Assembly: GCA_001643675.2 (NCBI GenBank)
Contig: LSRY02000042.1
Coordinates: forward strand, 801,001-865,000
Length of the DNA stretch: 64,000 nt
Direction: 5' to 3'
DNA from: Monocercomonoides exilis
Lineage: Eukaryota; Preaxostyla; Oxymonadida; Polymastigidae
Made by a program: the position numbers and the translations under genes. This document shows, in pieces, positions 13,414 to 22,990 of this stretch; position 1 is the first letter of the stretch, and every line of letters starts with the position of its first letter. The notes under the pieces were generated by a model. That model worked only from the letters and a program-made list of their open reading frames with translations. It had not been told where the DNA came from and ran no database searches.

Positions 13414-13606
13414 TTCCTCTTCCTCTTCCTCTTCCTCTTCCTCTTCCTCTTCCTCTTCTTCTTCTTCTTCTCTTGCCTCTTTCATTCATCCTTCTCCTCC
13501 TTCTCCTCCTTCTCCTCCTTCTCCTCCTTCTCCTCCTTCTCCTCCTTCTCCTCCTTCTCCTCCTTCTCCTCCTTCTCCTCCTTCTCCTCCTTATCCTCCT
13601 TCTCCT
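13190..13606. repeat. Compound TTC/TCA/TCC microsatellite
   Basis: About 400 bases of pyrimidine-rich repeats on the plus strand: CTT and TTC runs interleaved with a TCA run near 13280-13312, CTTCCT runs to about 13470, then a clean nine-base unit (TCTCCTCCT) repeated from about 13490 to 13605. All long Ser, Leu or Glu/Asp homopolymer frames here are by-products of this repeat and are not annotated as genes. Confidence 0.95.
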
Positions 13607-13873
13607 TTTCCTTCTTCCTTCTCCTTCGTTCCCTTCTTTCGCCTTTCTTCTGCTCCTTCTTATTTCTTATTTTCCTTTTATTCTCTTTTGCATCTTCTTC
13701 ATCCAATCCAAAATTTCTTTCATTTACTTCTTCTTCTCCTTCTGTTTCTTTTTCTTTTTCCTCTTTCTTTTCCTCTTCCTCTTCTTATCACTCCACACAA
13801 ATCAAACAATATTTTCCATCTGCTTCTTCAACGGTTATGTATTGTTCCTTGTTTATTGCAAAACCATTTGCCT

Positions 13874-14847
13874 TCATTTGCACCTTTTCCGCATCTTTCC
13901 ACACCCATCTGCACTTCCATCTGAAGTTATGCCCAAAGACATATCTGCTGCTTCTTCTTCTACTCTCCTGTTCTCCCGTCGGATGCCATCAGATGAAGAA
14001 GAACTGCACACTTCGGATTCCACAGAATGCAACTTGTCTGCACCCACTTCAGCATCAGTCTTCACAAACCTCAGCCCACTCAGCCCAAGCGCCTCCACAA
14101 CCAGCGGAGCTATTGCACTTACCAACTTCCCCTGGTTCTCTATGATTCTCTCCACAAACTCCCTGTGCGCTGTCAGAAACTCGCCTTTCTCCTCATTCTT
14201 ATCACCTCCCTCTTTACCTCTCCTTTCTCCTTCCTCTCCCTCTTCCCGCTCCTCCAGCACCGCCGCGCAATCGCCGCAGGCGACAGAACCACATCCTCCA
14301 TTCTCAGCCAAACCGCCTCCAGCCCCTTCTCCACAATCTCCCCTTCTTCTCACACTTCATCCTCTCTCTCCATCACTTCCTCGTCCAGCTTCACCACCAC
14401 ACGCCTCGACTGTTGCGATCACCATATTTGCAGTGAAGGGTCAAACAGATCGTAGATCGACGGGAACGCATTCATACAGCCGACACAAAATTCTGCTTTC
14501 CCTCTGGCTTCGTGCCAACTTATACTGCATGCGACGGAAGCGGAACCACCAGCGAAACCGAAAGCATCGCTGAAAGAGCCACATCATATGCACACAACAC
14601 CCCCATAAAGCAACCCCCGCTGCGCCACAACATATCCCCGCAGCAGCTGCTGCGACAGCTGCATGTGCCGTGCTTGCACCACAGCTGCCTCAAGCACCAC
14701 AATCCGCATCCACCTCTCGATGCTGCCCATCATTGATGAAGACGTGTATGACGCCTCTCCCGCTGACGCATCCGAAGGTTCGATCACAGGCGATGTTGAC
14801 AATGAATACAACTTATCCATTGATGCTTTCTTCTCAAACTTTCTCAA
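13874..14847 (-). pseudogene. Relic of an unidentified minus-strand gene
   Basis: GC content is higher than in the surroundings. Two minus-strand frames look like genuine protein: 14847-14584 (starting MRKFEKKASMDK, with an amphipathic stretch RWMRIVVLEAAVVQARHM) and 14353-13874 (containing EFLTAHREFVERIIENQGK and APLVVEALGLSGL). They lie in different frames with in-frame stops and weak coding potential between them. No domain is recognised. It could be a multi-exon gene whose introns I cannot define, or a decayed one. Confidence 0.35.
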
Positions 14848-15385
14848 GGATAGGGAAAATGGAGCTGTTCGGAGCGCAGACTTAGTTTAAGAAGCTGAAA
14901 ATGAATAAATAAAAGAAATGGAAGAGAAAGAATTGAAGAAGAAACAGATGATGGTATTAATGATATTTGAATTGAATGAGATGATTGAAGGAAGAAATTA
15001 ACGAAAAAGATAAATGTTTATTGAAAACAGACAGTTTTGTTGAAAATCTTTTTTTTAGGCTTTTGCATTTTCATTCTGTGCCTTTTTCCACTGGGCAGTA
15101 GCCTCAAAATCCCTTTCTCTTTCAACTCAATCCTCTTCATCTTTCCAACAAAAAATAAGAGAACGTGCGTCAATTCATCTTTTCTTTTTCTCTCTTTCCA
15201 CATTTCCAGCCTTCAATTCCCTTTTTTCACAAAGATCTTCTTTCCTCAAAATTGTTCAATATCATGGCCCAATGTCAGTCATCTTTGAAATATCTTGACT
15301 TTCATCTGTCAGTCTTAATTTTTCCTTCCCTGCTTTTCTTTTTCTTCTTCAAATATATCTTATCCCTGGCTCTTTCAACAGCCTG

Positions 15386-15440
<55 letters not shown>
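15386..15440 (+). repeat. Poly(A) tract of about 55 nt
   Basis: A pure A run of roughly 55 bases follows CAACAGCCTG and precedes CTATATCTTTC. This is much longer than other A runs in the window. It could be the tail of a retro-inserted transcript or a slippage-expanded homopolymer; the assembled length is uncertain. No convincing target-site duplication was seen. Confidence 0.8.
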
Positions 15441-15443
<3 letters not shown>

Positions 15444-15459
15444 ATATCTTTCAAATAAT

Positions 15460-15565
15460 ATGTTGGTTATGATCAAAAAAATAAAGGCTTTTCCTTTTTT
15501 GCTTTCACGAGCTTATCCTTGAGGCTTCTTCGCAATATCTTTTTCATTTCTTTTTATTAAGCAAA
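15460..15565 (+). promoter_or_regulatory. Conserved 5' flank shared by family copies B and C
   Basis: TTGGTTATGATCAAAAA, then TTATCCTTG-GGCTTCTTCGCAATATCTTT and CATTTCTTTTTAT-AAGCAAAA, occur here and again at 37240-37345, about 115-130 bases upstream of exon 1 in both cases. Because other family copies lack it, it marks a subfamily-specific upstream region. Whether it is a promoter or simply unselected recent homology cannot be told from sequence. Confidence 0.4.
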
Positions 15566-15679
15566 AATTAAATCGTTTGTATGAGAACTTTTTGTTTTGC
15601 TCGATCATCATCAATTCTTGCATATCATTTTTATTTTTTGAGATAAAAACAATTTTGAACAAAAAGAGAATATTAATTT

Positions 15680-17138
15680 ATGAAACGAATGAAAACATCT
15701 TGCGACGATGAGATAGATCGAAGAAACAAAGAGATGCCTTTGAATGAAAAGTTTGCAAGTATGCTCATTTATTTGGATTGAACAATTTTGAACAAATTTT
15801 TGAATTTTTGAATGCCTTTTGAAGAATTGCTTTGTGAGCTTGAGCATTGCTCAACAGATGAGCAAAGACAGAAAATTGAAGAAATGAATGAACAAATGGA
15901 AGAGATGGGTGAAGAAGAATTCAAGTCTGTTTTCACGACAGAGCTGTTTGATTCATTGAACAAAATGATTGAAGAAAAGACGTTATCATGGAGAAACGCA
16001 ATTTTGTTGGTGAAACATGTTGGATATTGCCAAACGCTGAAATGCTTTTATGATTTTGCATTTAAAGATTCTTTTTTGAGCAATCGATTTCAGGAAATGA
16101 TCATTGAAGAAAAGATGATGATAGAAGAAAAGGATGAAAAGCTTCTGGTTGATCTCTGCGAATGCTATTTGTTGTTGAATGGATGGCCTTCATCTGAAAT
16201 GTCTTCAATAATTGTACCTTGCCTTCTGAAAGTTGCCTTGAAGAGAGAAGAAAATGAGGAATCACAAAAAGAAGTGGAAATGGCTTTATTGGCTTTGGGC
16301 AATATTGAATTTTATGTATGTTTATTTCTATTTCCTTTTTGATGTTATTTGCTATTTTTTTAATTCTGATTAGAATGTGCTAAAAGAACTGTATTTGAAC
16401 GAGATTACGGAAATCATCGAATATCATCAGAAGCATCACAATCTGACACAACTTGCCTATCAGTCTGCTTGGCAGTTTTTGACAGGTAGATTATACTTTG
16501 ATCATAGTCTTGAACATGCTATTGTGAATGAGGTGCATTTCGAAAGAGAGGCAATAAGAGAACTGGAAGAGCTGGCAAAGTGGATGAATTGGAAGAAGAA
16601 AGAAGAGGAAATGAGCAAAAAAGAAGCGAATGAAGTGAATATAATAAAGAGATGGCTTCAAGCATTGGGGATTTTCTTTCGCCTTTTCCGATTATGGAAT
16701 GAAGAAATTGCTGAGCTTATAGGCAGCATTGCTCATGTGTATCGAGCAGCAAGAGAAAATAACAAAGAAATTAGCTACTGGTGCATTTTTTCCTTGAGAA
16801 ATGCAGCAGAAAATGGAGAAATAAAAATTGAAGACTTGCTGAATGGCGGAGCTATTGAAGTCGTTTTGGAGGAGATTCATCGCTATACATTGAATAAAAA
16901 TATTAAATGTCATAGCTTGGACTTCTTTTTGAGTGCTTCGGTGCGATTAAATAAAAAGATGGATAGTGAAGCAGACAAACCAGAAAGAAAAATGACGAAA
17001 AAGAAAGTGTTTGAAAAGCTGGAAGAAGAAGGATACGAAGATACCATCACAAGCTTTCATGAATTATTTGGTTTTTTTAGCACGCAATTTTATTATCAAC
17101 TATCGTTGAATATTTCTGATTATTTTGTTAATGTTTGA
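15680..17138 (+). CDS. Family copy B: intact three-exon ARM-like helical protein, 444 aa
   Basis: Exon 1 15680-15758, intron 66 nt, exon 2 15825-16315, intron 58 nt, exon 3 16374-17138. Splicing gives an open frame from MKRMKTSCDDE to SDYFVNV and TGA. Exon 1 ends in EKFA and joins exon 2 (KLLCELEHC) at phase 1; the second junction (EFY / NVLKELY) is phase 0. I see no signal peptide or membrane segment. The C-terminal half contains LRNAAENGEIKIEDLLNGGAI followed by helices, a pattern like armadillo repeats. Function unknown; a soluble alpha-solenoid scaffold is an inference. The start ATG has a second in-frame ATG three codons later. It is convergent with copy E, 582 bases away. Confidence 0.8.
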
Positions 17139-17720
17139 GAAAATGAGATGTTATTTATTTTGCAACTCAAATGTATTTTAATATTTTTTCATCATTTCGC
17201 AAAAGGGAATACTATCCTTTGAAGAACTTTTTGAGGAATTTTTCAACAGAGAATTCTGCAAAAGGGAATGAAACGACCGTTAATAATTTGAAAAAGGATT
17301 GACTTTTGTTTGAAAAATAAGTCGGAGGGATCAAATATTTGAACAATATGAATAAGGAATTTTTATAAATTCGTTATTCTTTTTTTCAGAAACATTTTAT
17401 TTCGAGACGAAACGACAGATTTTCATTTTCATCCTGAAAAAGCAATAAATCATGAAAAAAAATTGCTTTTAAATTTGTCTTTAAAAAATGGATAAATGAA
17501 CTTCACAGCTTTTTTGTTAATTTTTTCTTTTTGAGATATGAGAAAATTTAATAACGAGAAACGAACAAACAATATATATACATATCTTTAATACGTTGAA
17601 AATAATATTCGGTTGTTTTCTATTTTTGATGAAATGTTGAAAAAAGAAAAATAAAAATTTTGTGTTTCAAAATACAAAGCTTTTCGTTTCATCAATCCTT
17701 GAAAAGAAGGTGTGAAATAT

Positions 17721-19146
17721 TCAAAGATGAATGAATCCGCTATCATCATCAAAATAGAACATATTCGTTTTTTGAAAGCTAATGAAGATATCTTCGTATC
17801 CTTCTTCTTCCATCTTTTCAAGCATTTTCCTTTTCAATTCTTTTCTTTTCGCTTCTTTCATTTCATCATTCTCCTTTCCTCCGAAACGCAATGAAAGAAT
17901 ATAAAAAAATTTCAAGCTTTCAAATGCCAAACCTTTATTCAACGTTGGTCGATGCAACTCCTCCAAAATTACATCAATGGCACCACTTTTCAGCAAGTCA
18001 TCAACTTCCACGGTCAAATTATTTGCTGATTCATTAAATAAAATCACGCATTTCTTGCCTACTTCATCGTGATTATCTCTTGATGCTCGAAACACGTCAA
18101 CAAGGTCGCTAAAAAGTCCAACATATTCTTCATTCTCCAAATGAAATCTGTTAAATAAATGATGAATGAAGCCGATCCATCTCAAAATAATATCCATTGT
18201 TTTCCTTTCTGTTTTCCCCATCCTTTCTTCTTTTCTCTTCCAATCCACACTCTTCGACAACTCTTCCAGTTCTTTTGCTGCTTCTCTTGAGAAATGCAGT
18301 TCATTCACAATAACATCTTCCAGGCTTTTGTAGTAATAAGATCTGCATACCAAAAATGACCAAGCAGACTGATAGGCAAGTCGGGTGAGGTTGTGATGCT
18401 CCTGATGATATTCGATGATCGTTTTGATCTCATTCAGATACAATTTTTGTTCAATTGCCTTATAAAAATCAGAAACATATGCATAAATATCAAAATTGAA
18501 AAAGGCTCTCAAACCCAATATCCAATATAGCTCAAAGCCAGCAGCGCCATTTCCACTTCTTTTTGCGTTTCCTCATTTTCCTCTTTATTCAATGCAACTA
18601 TCAGAAGGCAAGGAACACATATTGGATACATATCCGAAGAAAAACGGTTGTCAAGTAAAAGATAACATTCAATAAGGTCAATAAAAAGCTTTTCGTCATT
18701 TCCTTCTTTTTTCTGTTCTTCATCAACAATCATCTTCCTAAATCTTCTGTTTAATGAAGAAAAGAAAAAGTCCTCAATGTATATGCCTTTCAAAATGTTG
18801 CAATATCCCATGTGTTTCAACAGCAAGATTGCATTTTCCATCGTCAGTTTCTCTTCTTCAATCATTTTTTCCATTTGGTCGAATAGTTCTTTCGTGACAA
18901 CAGAATGGAATTCTTTTTCATTCATTACATCAATCAATCTATTCATTTCTTCAATTTTCATTTTTTGTTCTGTAACGCTGCAATTTTTCAATTCCTCAAG
19001 TAATTCTAAAGAAAAAAATTTTATTCCAATGATAAAAACCATTGTGCTTCAAAAAAGCCGTAAAAAATGAACAAACTTGAAAACTTTTCAGTGGAGGCCA
19101 TCTCTCTATTTCCGTCTTCGATTTTACCATCAATGAATTCTTCCAT
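17721..19146 (-). CDS. Family copy E: three-exon ARM-like helical protein, 432 aa
   Basis: Exon 1 19146-19077 (MEEFIDGKIEDGNREMASTEKFS), exon 2 19005-18515 (491 nt, the same length as copy B), exon 3 18458-17721. Introns are 71 nt (GTTTGT donor) and 56 nt (GTTTGA donor). The spliced frame is open. The C-terminus differs from the family: after EEEGYEDIFISFQKT it ends DDDSGFIHL and TGA, without the YFVNV signature, so the last 20-30 residues have been replaced or lost. The rest matches the family closely, including the KELFDQMEKMIEEEKLTMENA block. Soluble and highly charged; function unknown. Confidence 0.78.
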
Positions 19147-19149
19147 TCT

Positions 19150-20500
19150 GCTAATTTAAAGTGCAATTCATTTGCAATGAATATACTCAACAATTAAGCA
19201 AAATCAATAAATATCAAACATCGTTCACGATTCGACAAATTGAGAAGGTTACCGTATCTATCCCAATTGTTTTACCTTTTAAATAAAGATTTGGAAACGA
19301 TTTCTATGAAAGCAGCCTGATTTGGCTGAGTGAGGCAAGAAATGGCAGTTTTTTGTTTCCTGTTGATCAAACCAACAAATATTCATCAAAAACAAATGGA
19401 GAATTGCTATTCGATTCATGATGCTCCACGAAATTGATTTCTTCCCCTTTTGGAACAGAATTTATTCACGATATGGAAATGGAACATGATGGGAGAGGAC
19501 AACTGCAATCAAGCAAAAGGATTGAGAAGAAAAGTTTCATGACTTTTTTGAGTTCTTGATTGTTTTGTCGAAAGCCAAAGATCAGCTAATGTTTGCATTC
19601 TTGAAGGGACTCGTTGGCTATATTATTTTACAGATTTTAATTTCATCCAAAAGGATTCAAGTGATTGCTGAAGGCAAAAGAAGTGAAAAATGCCAAAATC
19701 GAGATGGATAAAACCAACAAAAAATTGTTTTCAATTTCTTACAAAAAACCAATAGAGTGGTAGAAGAAAAAGGTTGGATGGCTTTATTGCAAAAGCATCT
19801 TGGGCCATCTAAAAATGGATTATTTGAAGCAAAACGATTAAAATTGATTTCACTGGCCAAGCTGCCTGGCTTTGCACTTGATAAGAGTTGGGTGATGCGT
19901 TTTGTCCATCCTATTCTATTTTAATGATTGAGCATTATTGGCTGCAAAATACATTTGCCTCGGATGAAAAGAGATTGGAAAAGGAATTATTTGGAGACAA
20001 CTCTGTTGCCAAGGAGCAATGAAAAAAATGCATGAATAGTTATTCTTCTTCTTCAGAGACCAAAAGCATTGGCGTTATGGATATGGAAGGAATTGGCCGA
20101 CATTTCAGCTTCTGCTCCATCAGAACGAAGATGAATGGCAAAAACATTTGTTTTCTCAAGGAAGATGCTCTTGTAGAAATGAGGCGTTCGTCAGACAATT
20201 CAAAAACTCTCCCCCTTTACTTCAGCAATATTAGCATGATGAAAATGTGTTAAAGAATGAAAGGACCTCTTTTTGAATGTCTCGACAATCCATCATTTTT
20301 GTATCAACATTATTTTCAGATGAAAAGTTTCCTTCTTTTCTGCATTTGAGCTGTTTCGTGACGAACACCTTGCAGGCATCGAAAATAACAACATTCAAAA
20401 ATTCTTCTTCTTCTTCAATAACTTCTTCTTCATTCAATGAGAAGGAAACATTATCATCAGCGTTTTTCTTCTCCTTCTAATTAAACTATCTTTTAATTCT
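19150..20500. other. Intergenic region with fragmentary reading frames
   Basis: Several short plus-strand pieces resemble coding sequence (for example 20032-20253 and 20277-20480) but none has a recognisable domain, and stops interrupt them. Could contain exons of an unrecognised gene. Confidence 0.3.
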
Positions 20501-20504
20501 TCAA

Positions 20505-20828
20505 ATGGAAGCTGAAGAGAAGGGGAAAGAAATATGTCATTTTGATAAGCTGAATAAAAAATCTGAAAAATTTCATTCGAAAAATAGGAAAAGGAGCTTT
20601 GCCTTCGCTTTTGATGAGCAGAGAAAGAAAGAAATTGAAGAAGAAGAAGAAGAGAAAGAAATGAGGATTAAAAGAATGAATATCACAAAGATGATGGAAG
20701 AAAGAATCAAAAGAATTTCACAAAAGAGCAATGGAAATGCTATTTTGGATGAGGCAAACAACAGATTTCATTCAGAAGGAGAAGGGGAGGTGCATCAAAA
20801 GGATCCAAAGAAATGGAAGAAAGAATGA
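20505..20828 (+). CDS. Hypothetical charged protein, 107 aa
   Basis: A frame beginning with ATG (MEAEEKGKEICHFDKLNKK) and ending KKWKKE then TGA. Glu/Lys/Arg-rich with a predicted helical central section (EIEEEEEEKEMRIKRMNITKMMEERIKR). Purine-rich composition could create such a frame by chance. No homologue recognised and no flanking splice signals assigned. Confidence 0.3.
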   Translation: MEAEEKGKEICHFDKLNKKSEKFHSKNRKRSFAFAFDEQRKKEIEEEEEEKEMRIKRMNITKMMEERIKRISQKSNGNAILDEANNRFHSEGEGEVHQKDPKKWKKE

Positions 20829-21285
20829 GAGAAAGAGTTTTTTTATTGGGAGAATAAGGAGGAAGCTGGGAATATTTTTGATTATTTCTAAATTAAATAA
20901 TATTAATCAAAGCGCTTTTCATAAGAAAAAGAAAAATCTTACTCTTTTTTTTTAAATTCTATTCCTTTTTTTTTTCAATTGGAAACAATAAAATAAAAAT
21001 TAACTCAAAAATGAAATTTCAAGATTTACAGTCTTTTACTATTTAAAAGAAACTCCAAAACGAAAGAATTTCTATAAAATACAATCAAGATATTATATCA
21101 TTGAACGAGGGCAATGAAAAACAGCACGACAATCATCTTTATTTTCCAATTATCTTCAAGAAAATTGCTTCACAACTCATTCAACAAACAAAGAAAATCA
21201 TTAGTGAAAAATAACCTTTGTTATTTTCTTTTTTAAAAATAATGAATTTCAAAAGAAAAGAAAAAAATCAAAAAAAAATCAAAAA

Positions 21286-21353
21286 ATAAATAAATAAATA
21301 AATAAATAAATAAAAAATCAAAAGCTATAAGACACACACACACACACACACAC
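21286..21353. repeat. AAAT and CA microsatellites
   Basis: About seven AAAT units (21286-21316) are followed by a CA dinucleotide run (about 21331-21353). The surrounding 20850-22090 interval is AT-rich with no supported gene. Confidence 0.9.
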
Positions 21354-22091
21354 AAAGATGAATTACATAGAAGGATTATTAAAAAAGCCATTCAATGGAT
21401 AAAAAAACAAGAATTTTCAAAAAGAAAAGAAATGAAATGAAATTTCATACAAAATAATAAAGAAAAAATTCTCAATTTTCAAAAAATAGAAGAATTCAGG
21501 TGCTAATCAATTAAAAAATATGAAGAGAGAAGAAGTTGTGTTGTTGATGTATTCTTTTGAAAATGAGAAAATTATCAAAGATAAGTCTCATGATTCTTCA
21601 AAAAGAAAATGCTAAAAAAAAAAAAAATAAAATAAAGAGGATAAAAGAAAACTTTGATAAAAAGAGCTACGCTAATAACAACGTTATATTTTGTGCAATC
21701 AGAATTTCGTGCTATCGACGAAATTTCTTTTTTTATTGCTTCTTCTTTGAAAAAATCTTTCTATTTCTGTCAAATTCTTCTTTCATGCTCAGAAAATCGT
21801 CTTTTCTTTCTTTCTTTCTTTCAATCTGAAATTTATTTTCTCTTTCACAATGCATTTTGTTATCTTTATTCCTTCTTGTTCATCCAATTCTTTTTTTTTT
21901 CCCTCAAGAATAATCGCTTTTCATTGAAATATTTGCAAGCATCAGCAGACGCTTTAGGAAAATAGGGGAAAAAAAATAAGTCATTTTAATCGGATCATCT
22001 TCAAATAGACTTCTAATTCCATCTCATTCAATTTGTCTGTTCCCTCAAACTCTTCTTTTTGTTCTTCATTTTTCTTCTCTTTTTCATTTTC

Positions 22092-22990
22092 TTATTCTTT
22101 CTTTTCTTCTTTCTTCTCCTCTTTTTTCTCATCTTTCTTCTCATCTTTCCTCTCCTCTTTCTTTTCTGGTTTCTTTTCTTCTTTTTTCTCCTCTTTCTTC
22201 TCCTCTTTCTTCTCCTCTTTCTTCTCCTCTTTCTTCTCCTCTTTCTTCTCCTCTTTCTTCTCCTCTTTCTTCTCTGGCTTTTCCTCTGCCTTCTTTTCCT
22301 CTTTCTTCTCTGGTTTCTTTTCTTCTTTCTTCTCTTCTTTCTTCTCATATTTTTTCTCTTCCTTTTTCACTTCCTTTTTCTCCTTTTTCTCTTCCTTTTC
22401 TTCTTTCTTCTCCTCTTTCTTCTCCTCTTTCTTTTCTGGTTTCTTTTCTTCTTCCTTTTCTTCCTTTTTCACTTCTTTCTTCTCTTCTTTCTTCTCCTCT
22501 TTCTTTTCTTCTTTCTTCTCTTCTTTCTTCTCTTCTTTCTTCTCTTCTTTCTCTTTCTTCTCTACTTTTTTCACCTCTTTCTTCTCTTCCTTTTCTTTCT
22601 TCTCCTCTTTCTTCTCCTCTTTCTTCTCCTCTTTCTTCTCTGGCTTTTCCTCTGACTTCTTTTCCTCTTTCTTTTCTGGTTTCTTTTCTTCTTCCTTTTC
22701 TTCCTTTTTCACTTCTTTCTTTTCTTCTTTCTTAACCTCTTTCTTCTCTTCTTTCTTCTCCTCTTTCTTCTCTTCTTTCTTCTCTTCTTTTTTCACTTCT
22801 TTTTTCTCTTTCTTCTCTTCTTTCTTCTCTTCTTTCTTTTCTTCTTTCTTCTCCTCTTTCTTTTCTTCTTTCTTCTCTTCCTTTTTCACTTCTTTCTTCT
22901 CTTTCTTCTCTTCTTTTTTCTCCTCTTTTTTCTCTTCTTTCTTTTCTTCTTTTTCTTTCTTCTCTTCTTTTTCTTCTTCCATTTCAATAT
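22092..22990 (-). repeat. KE-coding purine minisatellite within the membrane-protein gene
   Basis: About 900 bases of GAGAAGAAAGAGG-like units with a mainly 15-base period (KEEKK) and interspersed EKPEKK, EVKKEE and EKKSEE variants. It forms the whole cytoplasmic tail. Such repeats expand and contract readily, so tail length is likely polymorphic. Confidence 0.9.

Noticed and set aside
13190-13720. Long poly-Ser, poly-Leu and poly-Glu/Asp reading frames on both strands
   Set aside because: They are produced entirely by trinucleotide and nine-base microsatellites, which keep several frames open at once.
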